A DNA stretch of 64,000 nt from Polytrichum commune (Eukaryota > Streptophyta > Polytrichopsida > Polytrichales > Polytrichaceae), in contig OX485805.1 in NCBI GenBank assembly GCA_950295325.1, positions 13,689,501-13,753,500 on the forward strand, in the 5' to 3' direction. Shown piece by piece: positions 11,401 through 24,094 of the stretch (the first letter of the stretch is position 1; each line of letters begins with the position of its first letter). A program made the position numbers and the translations under genes. The notes below the pieces were generated by a model. The model saw only the letters and a list, made by a program, of their open reading frames with translations, had not been told where the DNA came from and searched no databases.

Positions 11401-13550
11401 TTGGTGTCTCCATACCGTACATAAGCCTTTAAGTATTAAGAAATACTTATGTGACTTATGTCAATCTCTCCCTCGCACCTTTGGTCTTTGCTTCCTTTGT
11501 CTTGCCATCGCGAGAGTGCTCCACATTCTCCATTAAGTTGTGCACGTGGTTTATTTTTAAAGAGAGGATGCAAGTGTTAAAAAAAACACTATTCTCTATA
11601 GTCAATCTCAAATACATTTACTTGTGAAAGCCACACATAACACTAACTAGCATAATGTAACTAACTACTTGTCTATGAGCTAATTAGGTAGGCTATCTAC
11701 TAAGCTCCTTCATGAACCCATCTCTTTACTTTCTAATTACATAAACCTAGCTCCTTCATAAACCCAGCTCCTTCATAAACCCAGCTTCTTAGCTTCTAAC
11801 TAAACAAACCCAGCTCCTTCATAAACCCAGCTCCTTCATGAACCCAGCTCCTTAGCTTCTAACTAAACAAACCCAGGTCCTTCATAAACCCAGCTCTTTA
11901 CTTTCTAACTAAACAAACCCAGCTCCTTCATAAACCCAGCTCCTTCATGAACCCACAACTTTGTAGTTGTAATCCCCAACTACCTCACTAATTATTCAAG
12001 CCCTTAACTAATCTTCCTACCTAATTTCCCTAATTCTACTAACAACCCCATTCTAATCACACAATTCTTCTCTAATCCTAAAATCCTAAAATCCTAAAAT
12101 CCTAGAGAGGAGAGGGGGAGAGATAATTTCCTAACTTCACTAAGACTAACTAATCCACACAAGTATATTTTTGCACTCATCACAACATCAAGTGCTCAAC
12201 TCTTAAACATGAAACTTGCAACCACGTGTATTCAAAACATGAACTTAAAGTACCACAAATTGGAATCATGAATTAACTTTAAAATCCTTCACGTCAACAC
12301 TAATTCTACCAAGAGGTCAAGCCCTCTTCAAGGCTAACAAGCCTTGGCTCTCAAACTAAAAACTAAGCACACACATGTGCTCCAATATGGCTTCCCACAC
12401 CCACACTTATAACTCGTGGGGTGCCTTGGAGCACAAAGGAAAGAGAGGATGAGTGAGGGAAGAATGAGGGATTATATAGTAAGCTTGAGGGGGTGAGCAC
12501 CCTCAAGGCTCACGATAAGCCCTTGAGATTTCCTCCTACTTAGTAGGCGCCAATCCTATCTTCTAAGCCTTCCTCCCTCAAATGATCAACAAGGATCCTA
12601 ATTCGAACATTTAACTAGCCTTGGCTTTCTACCTACCACACTTTACCAAACTTGGGATGCTTCAACCCAAACTTAGCCTCCTTCGCTTTCCGCCGCCATA
12701 ACTTTCTCCCCTTACTTTCCCAAATCGTCGCTCACCACTTAATTCAAACCACGATGCTTAACTCGTGATTTGATTGGTGCTTTGAGAATTTGCTTATCCT
12801 CCACCTTGCATTCTTCCTTGGGCCTTCCCCATTAAGTGGCCATGATGAGGTGGTCCACTTGTGCGCTCCATGTGATCCTCCATTCATCCCAATTCGAATG
12901 CACTTGCCTCTTGAGTCACTTTGGTTGTCTCCATCCATTTGTACTAGCCTACTCACTAACTACTCAATCCAAGTTCTCCTTACCTATCCTCATTCACTCA
13001 AATCCTTCCGAAGGTAAAAACACAATAACAACTCACATCCTAGCCTCTTACAACATGGTACTTCTAAGACTAACATTTCACTCTTTTTATATTTTTGTGA
13101 AGTAACATGCTACTTCAAAGTGCATCAACTAACGTTTCAAGGGTCTAAGACTAAATGTGGGCACCCTTTTGGGCTCACAAAGAGCATCCCAAGCCAATTT
13201 GGTTGGTGAAAGCATTGTCTTCACCCAATTTTGTTCGAACTAGCCCCAACTTTCGTCAAATTGAGGTGGAATATTGTCGTCCAAGCATTAAAGACCAAAA
13301 CGTGCTACGCACTTATTTAGGTTGGGACACCAAAAAGAATTTTAAGTGGACAGTGGACTCAGCGTACACACCGGTTTGGATAAACACGGATACTATACTT
13401 TGTGCTTGGAAGCCGCGCAAAGGTTCCAAAACAGAAACAATGACCATCCCCCAAAAACATATAGATTTTGCCAAAGACAACTTGGCACGTATTGCAGCTG
13501 CGGTGAATGACGCCGAGAATGGATATGAAGCGGAAGATGGAGATGTGTAA
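8497..13550 (+). pseudogene. E1 DUF7869-like putative transposase, split by a solo LTR
   Basis: Exon 1 is 8497-9973 and exon 2 is 10113-11263 continuing at 13185-13550; the short intron has GT-AG ends. Setting aside the LTR and one target-duplication copy, the lengths sum to 998 codons in frame. The start ATG at 8497 is chosen because upstream in-frame codons are not ATG. The protein has an acidic N-terminus, a Cys-rich segment (KDCCYRKCC, then VDVCC), a CxxC pair near residue 405, and a C-terminal half with DKMDHAKT, QLDNCAKDNK and VGHTHDDID. These three acidic blocks are typical of the DUF7869 family and look like an RNase H-fold DDE/D site. The family assignment is from motif memory; a role in mobilising this element is inferred from its place beside the TIR and its presence in all three copies. 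The insertion makes this copy non-functional. Confidence 0.8.
11264..13179 (-). mobile_element. Solo LTR, family 1 (1.9 kb) inserted in E1 transposase
   Basis: The block begins TGTGAGGCC and ends GGGCTCACA, so it has TG...CA ends, and it is flanked by a perfect 5-bp duplication AAGAG (11259-11263 and 13180-13184). No gag or pol lies inside, so it is read as a solo LTR rather than a full retrotransposon. A near-identical but shorter copy in the opposite orientation is at 47949-49732. A TATATAAT-like box on the minus strand near 12475 suggests the transcription direction. Internal AGCTCCTTCATAAACCC-type repeats lie at about 11700-11960. Confidence 0.85.
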
Positions 13551-13941
13551 ACATAACATATTAGGTGGGAGTTAATGGTGAAAAACATGGGCGCTTAGTA
13601 GACTTGGTTTTTATTAGACTTAGTGGACTTGTCACACTCCATTGTTGTATACGTTTGGGATGTGCCATCCAAATTCATAAGAGCCTTACTTATGGGATGC
13701 GCACCCCAAATTCTATAATGACATAAACCAATTGTTTTTTCAGAGTTGATTGTTATTTTCCACAAAGAGCTCACGTTTTCATTTTAATTGAAATTATCTA
13801 TTTTTAGTAATAAGAATATGCTTTACGTGCGAAATTTCAAATCGTCATGTTCTTGATGTTCCCAATATTCCGTATGCCCACAATATTGGCATCCCAAACC
13901 ATGGGCATATTTTATTTTGAGACTTTCAAAAGTCTCCGATT

Positions 13942-13956
13942 AACGAATATAGTGTT
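13942..13956. repeat. Right terminal inverted repeat of E1
   Basis: AACGAATATAGTGTT is the reverse complement of the E2/E3 left end AACACTATATTCGTT. Just inside it, GAGACTTT and AAAGTCTC form a hairpin, as on the transposase side of E2. Confidence 0.9.
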
Positions 13957-14236
13957 AATGACTTATATTGTAGAAACAAATTTGTATGAATTACATCCAA
14001 TTAATGGATCAACGAGTGTTCAATGAATTCATCAATGATAAATAAATATGTTTTGCTAAGAGTATTTTAGCTATATGACCTTTCCGGTTATACATATGAT
14101 AGGGAGTCTATATATATATATATATCACTTGTATGTGTATTCGAGGAGATTTCCCAGCTACATATTGTACATATATCATTTTTTAGAAGGAAAAAATCTT
14201 GTATATTAGGGGTATCGATTTCAGGGTCATCCACGC

Positions 14237-14741
14237 ATGTGGTGGTTCTCGGTTCTAATGAATGGAGCCATGCCACACTTCAAGGAACTTCTCCTCACAT
14301 ATTATAGTGATGCTGACTGGGGTGGTGATCTTGATGAGCGCAAGTCTACTGGGGCCTTTGTATTCACAATTGGAACAACCCCCATAAACATGGTCAACCA
14401 AAAAACAATCTTGTTTAGCGCTCTCATCCACTGAATCGGAATACCGCGGCATTGTAGAAGCTACCAAAGAAACCATCTGGCCTCAAAATCTCTACCTTGA
14501 ACTAGGAGCCATGACGAAAACACTTGTCCCTCTCTATTGTGACAATCAGAGCATAATAAATATATCCAAAAAATCCCATGTAACATTCGAAAACAAAACA
14601 CTTCGAAATTCACCTCCACTATGCATGCATGAAATGTGGTGGCTCAAAAACAACTCTCAAGTCTTATTCACCCCAACTGACAATCAGCCAGCTAACATTC
14701 TTACCAAGGCACTCGGGATCACCGAAATTTCTAAACTGTAG
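14237..14741 (+). pseudogene. Ty1/copia RNase H remnant
   Basis: Translation shows SDADWGGDLDERKSTGAF, then after a frameshift near 14415 a YRGIVEATKE-like block, YCDNQS and PANILTKAL, the order seen in the RNase H end of copia pol. No LTR, reverse transcriptase or integrase adjoins it, so it is an isolated, degraded 3' piece lying between E1 and copia A. Its sequence differs from copia A and B, which indicates a different family. Confidence 0.75.
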
Positions 14742-14839
14742 GAAGCTACTTCACCTTTGTATCCCAAGACATTCGTCGTGCAATTGTTCCAACACAAATA
14801 CACATTCGGCTCCTCTCCTCGCTTGACCACATAAAACCT
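14735..14839 (-). pseudogene. RNase H1 N-terminal (viroplasmin-like) domain fragment
   Basis: A minus-strand stretch reads FYVVKRGEEPNVY then CWNNCTTNVLGYKG, matching the pattern of the small RNase H1 N-terminal domain (Y-x-V-x-x-G ... W ... C ... V-x-G-Y-K). Only about 35 residues are present, and the reading frame around it has no other recognisable domain. It is short enough that a chance match remains possible. Confidence 0.35.
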
Positions 14840-15023
14840 GGCTCCTGATGCATTCAATGGTGTGGTCACTGGCTTCATCCGTGCAATCGGTGTTGTGGGA
14901 ACTCGCTCTATGGTCGATGGGGGGGGGGAGGAGGATTCTCCGCTCAATTGACATCGACTCTTGAAGACAAGTGTGACCTGACATGTCACAGTATTGGCAA
15001 ACTGGCGGCTTGCTGTCAAAAAA

Positions 15024-15198
15024 TGTTGAAGCGGAAGTGAAACTCACTACTTCGGAACGAATCAGTTCATAGAGAAAGGAGCGATAACAGGTATAAGTAC
15101 CGAAGAGGATCCTAACGGTAAGCTGTAACCCTAATGGTAAGAAGTAAAACATAGCAGGTAAAATACAAGTAAACAAATTGTGTGCAGAGGTTTCAACA
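15024..15198 (-). repeat. Copia A 3' LTR; carries the empty site for E3
   Basis: This 175-bp LTR contains the uninterrupted sequence CAGTTCATAGAGAAAGG, TCAT at 15067-15070. In the other LTR the same place is split by E3. A purine-rich tract (AAGAGGGGGTG on the minus strand, about 15199-15210) adjoins it as the expected polypurine tract. Confidence 0.9.
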
Positions 15199-15260
15199 CC
15201 CCCTCTTGCACACAAACTATCCCTCTTATTTTTCAGTCTCCAAAAGTGAAGAGAGAAACA

Positions 15261-15617
15261 ATGGACTTGAGATTGAGGGAAATAACGCTGAGACGACTTC
15301 TGTCGTTATTGGTGTGGACTCTGCTGGTGATCTTGAAACGAGGAATTTCGGCGTTGATAGAGTCAATTGAAGGTTGCGTCTTCGAGAAGAGCAAGCCACC
15401 TCTAGATAGAAAAGTTGAGAGAGGAGAAGTGAGGGGAGCAACTTTGTTGCCCCCTTTGAGTGATGAATTTGTATTCGCACACATCTGGCCACGTCTTCAC
15501 CAGCGGGTAAACATCTCCCTTTTATGGAGACTTCGTCGAGTGAATCGTGCCTGGAAGAGTGGAGTAGAAACAACCCAAGAGTGGGCGGCCCTGGAGTTAG
15601 ACTGTTCGTATAGATAG
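15261..15617 (+). pseudogene. Antisense F-box-like ORF of copia A, 5' part
   Basis: The ORF starts with ATG at 15261 just inside the 3' LTR and runs opposite to gag-pol. It encodes a basic hydrophobic N-terminus, then LLPPLSDEFVFAHIWPRL and ISLLWRLRRVNRAWK, an arrangement like an F-box (L-x-DE...L...LRxVxxxW). It is clearly homologous to the 241-aa ORF at 53082 in copia B. It ends early at 15617 because of a frameshift relative to copia B; homology then continues to E2 at 15668 and resumes after E2 at 32670-32878. The F-box assignment is tentative. Confidence 0.55.
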
Positions 15618-15668
15618 CCCTGGCTTTATCAAGTACTTGGTGGATCATCGTGAGTGTCGACCATCTTT

Positions 15669-15713
15669 AACACTATATTCGTTATTTGGAGACTTTGGAA
15701 AGTCTCAAAATAA
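15669..15713. repeat. E2 left TIR with subterminal hairpin (transposase side)
   Basis: AACACTATATTCGTTATTTG is followed by GAGACTTTGGAAAGTCTC, an 8-bp-stem hairpin. The same hairpin form occurs at the transposase end of E1 and, weaker, of E3. Confidence 0.9.
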
Positions 15714-16314
15714 ATTGGACCCATAGTTTCGGATGCGAATATTGTGAACGTAGGGAACATCGGGAACATCGGGAACAATTACATCATAATGTTTTAGAAA
15801 TCCATATGCGATGGAACTATATATATTACTAAATATAGTAAGTATGGGGATGAGAATCAAATCACACAATTACACGATTATTTGTTTTTTTGGGATTGTG
15901 TTGAACAAAAGTAATGAATCCATAAATAGCCATCTAATTTTATATGTATTGACTCTTGGAATCGCATCCGAAACATAAAGCTCTTGGCCTATTGTGGTTG
16001 AATTGAATGGCACATCCCAACTGCAACAATACTTAAAATAAATTGACAGTGTTAATTGGAATTTACAAATTAACATAATATGCAATATTAAATAGTTTGG
16101 ATTCCACATCCGTAAATATAAACATATACTAGAAAACATTTGATAGCGCATGGGAAGGGTGATTCCACATCCGTAAATCAATACAGTCATGCAATGATAT
16201 TATACTAGTTGTAATCTATAAAATGTGTCTAATATAATATTCAACCCCAATGTCATATATTAATGACAAACAAATACACATTTCAACTAACTTTGGTCCC
16301 GACGTACGTCAATA

Positions 16315-19300
16315 TCATTCCCTCTCTTCATCTTCATCTTCAACTTCATTTCCATTTTCAAGATCGTTTTCCGCAGCTGCGATACGTGCCAAGTTGTCTT
16401 TGGCAAAATCTATATGTTTTTGCGGGATGGTCATTGTCTCTGATTTCGAACCTTTGCGTGGTTTCCAAGCACAAAGTATGGTATCTGTGTTTATCCAAAC
16501 CGGTTCGTATGATGAGTCCATTGTCCATTTGAAACCTTTTTTGGTGTCCCACCCTAAATATGTCCGGAGCACATTTTGATCTTTGGTGTTTGGACGGCAA
16601 TATTCCACCTCAATTTGGCGAAAATTTGGACTAGTTGAAACAAAGTTTGGTGATGACAATGCTTTCACCAACCAAATCGGCTTGGGATGCTCCTCATCCC
16701 CAGCACGTACGAGCAGCAAATAACCTTCGTGGCAATCAACCCCAACACGAAACGACGGCTCCGGTCGATTGCGAGCAGGGCCAACATAATGATCGTCCGC
16801 AGCGAACTCTTCACGAACGTCCCCATTGTTGAACAACATGGCCTCAGATTCCACGACTGTCACTCGACTTTGTGGCCAAAACCCTTGTGTCAAACATGAA
16901 TGTGTATCAACATCGGGTGCTATCAATGCCGTGCGAATGCGATCCCAATACGCAATCAATGGTTCGTGGGTATCCCTAACACGTCTTGTGATGTCTTCCT
17001 CGCACAATTCTTTCCAATACTCAATGAATCTAGATATACCTTTGATGATTTATGGCCCATTCCTCATGGGGTTGGGTGTGCAAGGCTTCAGCTCACCATC
17101 AGGTAGCACACATTTGCCATCTTCGTTTTTGCGCCAAATGAGTATCCCTTCCTCCGGACCCCAATTCGGGGAAGTGCACAAAACTTTGAATTGCATGGCG
17201 GGCAGACCATCGTCACGCATATAAAATCGGAATTGTTGAGCCTTGGTGTGGCCCACTAGTCGGTCAGACCCCTTAAGAATGAATGGTTTTATAAACCGTT
17301 TGAAATCAGACACTTCTTCAATCAAATGTGGAATGACTGGCACATTGTCCAAATCCATATATGATTTCATGAGAAGAGGAATTGTCGGAAAATCCTCCTC
17401 GTGCAACTTCATACTCCAACGTCCAAATGAAGCGTCGATGTCATCGTGCGTGTGGCCAACCATCAAAAAAGACACAAACACTTCTTTGAAAATGCCCTTG
17501 GCTACCAGCAATGACCAGAAACAAAACACGTATCGACATTTGTTATCTTTGGCACAATTGTCAAGTTGCACGTGTAGAGTTCGAGGCAAAGGTTTAGCAA
17601 GAACGGGTTGTTCAGGCGGTTCTTGAAGTGAAGATAGACAAACTTCCTTCCCCTCTAGCACAGCCTCATAAATCGGAGGTGTTCCACATCCAACAAAAAG
17701 AGCACGCGAGGATGATGTTGGCGGACTCTCAAGATCTCGTAGAAGTTTTGCAAAAGACCCTACGGTATGATTGGCGTCGCCTGGATAGAAATCCAAGCCA
17801 TAATGTGCATACTTGACGTCCACATGGCCATGTGCAATCATACCTGAATTAAGACATACAAATGAGAAGTACATTCCAATATCATATATATGAAGGAAAT
17901 ATGATATTGCCGCAAGTAAGGAACAACCATGCACATACGAGTTACGGATGCGCATCCGTAACTCTTAAAAATGAGTATGTGGGCACGCCAAAAAAATGAA
18001 AACCAACGAACCTGTGACAGATATTGGCAACTTGAAATATCCATCTGTGGCCTTTATTTTCCGCGCATAACAAGGGCAAGCGGTCTTCGCATGGTCCATT
18101 TTGTCATGAATGATTGTCAACACCTCGTTCGGCCTCATTATCGATAAGGCGCGATTCTTGTAGTAGTCTTGACGGTGTGCCTCCTGGTTGTTGACATGCT
18201 CAATGTATTTCTGTTGATGTCTGGTGTGCGACTCGGTCCCTATTGGATGTGCGTCTTGAAGGCCTTTATATTTTTCACAAGTAGAACACCTAGCAAACTT
18301 ATCCCCGGGTCTCTTCGTAATGTATTCAGCGAACTGTTGATTCTTGATCACACTCAATTTTGACAACGAAATCGGCCCACATCCAACATTTTCACCAACT
18401 TCATTAACATCCACGAGTATGTTCTTCCATTTTGTCCCTGTGGGTAAAACCATCTGAACAACCTTTTCCCCCGACGGCAAAGTGCGTGTCTTGTGTGGCA
18501 TCGCATCCGCTAATGGCATAATGATGGTTGACAGAGTTGCAGCCGCTTGGAGTGTTACCTCCCTGGGCTTCTTTGTACCTGAGTTGCCATGAAACCGAGA
18601 ACGCCTTCCTTGCAGCGAGTAGTTCCGGAACCTATAAAAATCTGCCTTTGAAACGGCATGAATAATGTACCATGCCCGGCAACAAACTTCTATATTTTCC
18701 AAGGTCACAACCTTACAACCTCCGGCATCCAAGTGCATGTTGCGATGTACTTCAAGTTTCTTGGCAGACCGCATACGAAAGTCGGCAAGCCACATCTCTT
18801 GCCTCAAAGATTTGATTTTGCCACGGGGAAATAGTTGGCAGCACTTCTTCGCACAACAATCCTTTGTGGCTACGGACCTAATAGATGTGTCTCCCAATGT
18901 ATGATCTCGACGACGCTGCGTGGGTTCACGAGGCACACGAACGGAATCATATTTACGACGACCTTGTCTGGGACGCATTGTGGCGAACAAATACTGTTGC
19001 AGTTGCTCAAATCGGCGGGATTGATCCCACAAGCTCACACCATCGTGATGAACACTTCGCAAAGGCCATCGACGGAGAGAGAACCTCCAACCAAGAGGCA
19101 CTTCCGATGGAAGTAAGGAGTTCAATATGCACACCCCAACATCGTCCTCCCCGAGGGGTTTTGCATCAATACAATCCGTTGGATTTGAGTTCCTACAAAC
19201 ACCGTTGGCCATGGAAACGGCACATGCATTGAGTAGTACAACATCAAGATCAACCCACTGCTCCCGCGAATAACCCTCACATGGTGGTATGATTTCATCA

Positions 19301-19416
19301 TCTGCATCGGCCACACCATTTGTAGCTTCCTGTTCCACGACATCTTCAAACTCGCTAGCATAGCTTGACGGTTCCGAGGAGAAATCGGACGCACTTTCAC
19401 CGACGTCGGAATCCAT
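16315..19416 (-). pseudogene. E2 DUF7869-like putative transposase with one nonsense codon
   Basis: Exon 1 is 19416-18012 and exon 2 is 17843-16315, joined by a GT-AG intron at the same codon as in E1 and E3 (just before MIAHGHGDVK). Together they make 978 codons. A single in-frame TAA at 17052-17050 replaces the GAA of E1 in an otherwise open reading frame. The ATG at 19416 has a good context (GCCATGG). Features are as in the other copies: acidic N-terminus, Cys-rich segment (KDCCAKKCC, EVCC), CSTCEKYK, then DKMDHAKT, QLDNCAKDNK and VGHTHDDID as likely catalytic blocks. It reads leftward toward the E2 left TIR and starts next to the first palindrome cluster. Readthrough or a recent loss of function are both possible. 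Confidence 0.82.
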
Positions 19417-19469
19417 GGCCACTACAAGAGAGCCAAATGAAGAATGAGATAAAATATAAGCAGTGTATG

Positions 19470-20274
19470 TTTACGGACGCCCGTCCGCAAATCATTATCT
19501 GATAAGAGATGTCAGGGTTAGGCGCAAACGTCTTGGCAAATTAAACAATGTATGTTTACGGACGCCCGTCCGTAAACATCCCTATGTCAAATGATAATTG
19601 TGTCCAAAACAAATAGGGTTGCAAGGAACCAAGAAGTCCCAGCCCCATTTACATTTACACTAAATTTTACCTCCTGGCCTTACCAGTAATGTATTTGAAT
19701 GTATACCAACGGTTTGTCTGTTTACGGACGCGCGTCCGTAAACATACCTTTACCCCATTACTAAACAGATGCAAGAGGTTTGTATGTTTACGGACGCGCG
19801 TCCGTAAACCTACCTTTACCTCATTACTAGAACAGATGCAAGAGGTTTGTATGTTTACGGACGCGCGTCCGAAAACCTACCTTTACCTCATTACTAGAAC
19901 AGATGCAAGAGGTTTGTATGTTTACGGACGCGCGTCCGAAAACCTACCTTTACCTCATTACTAGAACAGATGCAAAAGGTTCAAGATTTACGGACGCGCG
20001 TCCGTAAATATTCATCAGAACAAATATGCATACTATCAAAACAAATAATAATTCACAGCCCACATTGTAGATGACATACCACCATGTGACACCAAAAGGA
20101 TGCATGTTTACGGACGCGCGTCCGTAAACCTACTTGTAAATGCTCAATGAGCCAATGAAAATAGATTGAGATACTCAATGATGCAACGAGCCACTGAGAG
20201 ATTCAATAAGATATGAGATATTCAATAAGCAAATAAGTCAAGAGATGTAATGTTTACGGACGCGCGTCCGTAAA
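19470..20274. repeat. E2 palindrome cluster upstream of transposase (9 sites)
   Basis: Nine ACGGACGNNCGTCCGT palindromes with centres CC or CG occur here. Five of them lie in a roughly 64-68-bp tandem repeat (about 19705-20005) containing CATTACTAGAACAGATGCAA. The arms match E1 except for one symmetric A-to-G / T-to-C change per arm. Confidence 0.95.
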
Positions 20275-20512
20275 GTTCCGTAATTTGCGGCGTCATAATA
20301 GGACACTTGAAGCGTGAACAATACCTGTCAGAAATAGAATCCATCGCATTCAGAGATCCAGATAGTGCAAATCGAATATGGGTTTAGGGTATAATAGGTT
20401 CATTGCAATAGGATCTATACCTGCGCGAAACAAGTATCCACCACACTACAAGGGTCTCAAGAACGCAACCCACATCTGAGATGCAAAAAGAGTCCCTTAG
20501 TGGGGGGATTTC

Positions 20513-20522
20513 CCTTAAGTAC
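20513..20522 (-). promoter_or_regulatory. Candidate core promoter motif of E2 transposase
   Basis: AGTACTTAAG on the minus strand is followed by GGGAAATCCCCCC. It is similar to the E1 site at 6328 and to the E2 accessory-side site at 24095. A transcription-start role is inference. Confidence 0.25.
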
Positions 20523-21882
20523 TCGTCGTCTTCCCTTGGATCCTTTCTTCAGCATAGGATACTAGCTGCCAACTCTTTCATAAAAACAAAAACCTAATAT
20601 TCCAACATGGAGAATGCCAGCCTTGCAATGGAATGTGTATTCATGGCGGCCAACATGCATTTGACCATGACTCCACATAACGACAAAGCAAAAGGCATCT
20701 ATATATTTATGGTGTACAACAAAGCAAGTTGGTTAATATTATATGAGCAATAAACATTGTTGAGGGGGGGTTTATATTAATGGAGTACCCAATATTAAGA
20801 GTTCATTGTAGAATTTGTGGACAAAAAATTATAGAATCGTATAAAAAATCAACCACCACAACAACATTTGTAGTCCATGGACTATAAAAATATATGTGCT
20901 TCGGAAATAATCTAGCAACTATTTAATTGTTTTGCATACAATCTTATGATATTAGAATATCATGTTCTCTCCTCTCATCTTGCATTTAATATTGTAATAC
21001 AATCGGCCACCACCCTACCATCCAACCCTTTTAATTTCCCCACCTACACAAAAAATTATTAATACATACAGAAACTTTGATTTCCATGAGGCCATGAAAG
21101 TAGAACATCTATGGACCTAGGTAGGATTTAGGGTTTGGTGGGTTTAGGGTTTAGGGTTTGGTTGCAAGCATTCTTAGTTATTGAACAACACCAATTATTT
21201 TGCAAGATGGAGTAAGTGGTGAAAAAGTATATGACATTGAACAAATATTCATGAAACTGTCAATAACAATTCTAATTGCCATGTACAAAATCTTCATTTG
21301 GTATCCTTTAATGAGAGCCATAAAACTTGGGTTATGTAACCCTAAGTTTCATTTTTTTGAATCTTACTTTTTTGGGTGAAATGTACCCCTTACATGCAAG
21401 TAGAAGATTTAGCCGGGACTTGTTATCCTTTGATGTGACCCCAAGTTTAAAATGAAATGAAGGGATACAAATATGGAAACAATTAAGGCTTCAAAACATT
21501 GAAGATCATTATAATATTTATGTTCCAAGCCGGCTTTAGCCATTTGCTCTTAACATATACTTTTGATGAAAGGTTTTGAAGATCTTATATATTAATTGGT
21601 ATTCTTTAATGGAGTACTTAACACATCAATCCATGTCACTATGGAAACAAACTCTAGAATAAAAAACAGTTTGCTACTACTTGATGTAGGTGATATACAA
21701 GCTCGTGGAAGGATTCAATGAATCCCGATGGTTGTTTAATGTACAAGAGGGATGTAAATTCAATACATACCCTTGCGTGCACTTTTAATACAAGCTTACT
21801 AGACCTATGTTCAAAGGGATTGAATTAATTCGTAATGTTGTGCAAGATAATATCATAGGCATATGACTTCAACCCTATTAGA

Positions 21883-21960
21883 TGGTATGAAATAAGAGCT
21901 TATAACTCCAAACAAATACAAACATTTTCAAGAACTCTTGACACAAGATTCCAAAGAGTG
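21883..21960 (+). repeat. Direct repeat pair in E2 centre (second copy 22481-22560)
   Basis: Both copies share GAAATAAGAGCT, AATAACTCCAAACAAATACAAA-like sequence and TCCAAAGAGTG with a few substitutions. Non-coding. Confidence 0.75.
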
Positions 21961-24094
21961 TAGTTGGATTGACATCCCCCACTACCTCATTTTATCATTA
22001 AAACTCTCAAATGAGAGGCAAGCAATTTGGCCTCATGATTACAAGAAGTAGGGTAGTTGAATGCTCACCCTAGGTTCTAGACTTGCATTCATGCTAAACC
22101 CCTTAAACCCTAAACCCTCAACCCATAGTATTATGTCGTTCTTCTCAAAATATGGTGAAATTTCTTCCAAGCCTCGCACTTCGAGGTTATGTTATTGATA
22201 CCGGCTTAGGATGACCTCAAGTGACGGACGAGAGTTATGTCCTCCAAGAATTAAAGAGATTAACATGCAAATTCATCCAAACCGAACATGAATGTCATTA
22301 TTGTTCACCCTCTTTAGTATGACAAGTGTGAGAAACACAAAAAGGTCATGTTATCTAGGTGTCGTCTTCTCATTCATATGACAAGTGGCGTAAAGTTGTC
22401 ATATTATTGAGGGAATACGAAATTATCATAATAAAAATGAGCGCAAAGATATATATACAACAAGTTTAATAGGCAATATAGATGATATGAAATAAGAGCT
22501 AATAACTCCAAACAAATACAAATATTTTCAAAGACTCTTGATAGAGGAGTCCAAAGAGTGGCATATGTCGATGTTTGTATTTACAAAATGCTTAATCTTT
22601 AAATTTTTTTTATTGATGTAATTTAATTGTGGACAATGATATACTATCATACAATAAATAGTTGTAGCATATCGTAATTCGTAATAATAAGCGATAGTTA
22701 GTGTACTAGTCATTTAAAGTCCACTTACCTTCATATTGCAACAACTCCACAAAAAAATGTTACACTTGAGTTACTCAACCTCATATTGTCCTATAGTTTC
22801 AATACCGAAAACTTCCCTAGGCTTATCATTGTGAACTTAATAAACATTAGGATTTGTATTGTAGAATGGGTTTGGTTAGGGTATTAATAAATGAAAGGTG
22901 ACTAATATGACTCCAGGTCATGCATCTTCACCTTATGTTAGTTGGGCTTTGTCATAAATATGATGCTACATTGAAGGACTAATATCAAACAATCTATCAT
23001 GTGGAGTTATGAAGTAATATGGTGTGAGTTGGGTTAGCACCATAGTCGGTTGGCAGAACAACAATTCCCAAATAAACCTACGAATGAAAATGTGAAATAT
23101 ATAAATATTTATGTCGACATGGAAAAAATGAAAAAAGGATGATATTTAGGTTTCAGACCAAGAGCCTGCCACTATTTAATGAAAATAAGGGTTTCAAGAG
23201 ATTATTTTAAACAAAGACTATATTCGAGTACAAGGTGCAGAACCCAATTGTCACTGGTGCTATGTTTTTACAATTTGTATCTTACATGCTATGTTACTAC
23301 CATGTCCCTTCTCCTTTTGTCATTGTTAAATTTTAATCATATAATTAATGGTACACATTATATGTCACTTCCACTTATTACCATTAATAGTTGAAATTTA
23401 GTGTTTGAGTTCACAGTTAAAAGTACCTTACTTTCATAGGATTAGTGATATTTAGTGTAATTGGATGTTGCGACTGGATGATGGTGACATGTCAACTAAT
23501 ACTTATATGCATATGATATTGAGCAAGAAGTGTGTATAATGGTTGTTGAGTTGGTGGATGCCGTTTTGGGAATCAATAATGCAGAAGGCTTTGATTTTAA
23601 TGTTAATTTGCATTTGGTTCATTTGGATGATGTTTTTTCACGTACAATATTAAAGCGTCAACGTTATGCATCATTGTTGTCTAATTTTTTATTAGACAAC
23701 TTGTTTCACTTAGGTAGGCAACACTAGACTCAGATCACTGGACTCTTATTTCAATAATTATTGAGAACGCTTGTATTTGTTTGAAGTTATATGTTATTAT
23801 TTCATACAATATATATAATAATTGCTTACATCCGTTGTGTGTGTTTTGAAGCTCATATTTCTTTTGTTTTTTTATTCGCTCAATAGTACGACAATTTTAC
23901 AGCGTTTGTCATATTAACGAGAAGACAACATGTCGATAATACGACATTTTTTGTGATTTCCAAACGTGTCTTACTAAAGAGGGAGAGGTGTGCCACATAC
24001 CTCTCCAATATGAACCTATAGGGTTCAGCCACGTGGCGATGGGGTGCGGGGTGGATGGGACGTTGGGAGTCGGGGCGTTTGGGGGGCTCCTCTT

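Larger units (their letters stand above)
1..13956. mobile_element. Large TIR DNA transposon E1 (partial, left end outside window)
   Basis: The right terminus at 13942-13956 is the reverse complement of the AACACTATATTCGTT ends of E2 and E3, and it is preceded by a GAGACTTT/AAAGTCTC hairpin. The layout is the mirror image of E2 and E3: an accessory gene on the minus strand (1-2245), a palindrome-rich central region (2277-8360) and a transposase-like gene on the plus strand (8497-13550). The left terminus lies before base 1, so total size and target duplication cannot be given. A solo LTR at 11264-13179 splits the transposase gene and a nonsense codon lies in the accessory gene, so this copy looks defective. 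The palindrome type is ACGAACGNNCGTTCGT. Confidence 0.85.
20275..24000. other. E2 central region without recognised genes
   Basis: I see no supported gene here. A GTACTTAA motif on the minus strand (20513-20522) may belong to the transposase promoter. A telomere-like GGGTTTA tract is at 21126-21160. About 80 bp at 21883-21960 is repeated in direct orientation at 22481-22560. The rest is AT-rich. Confidence 0.5.
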
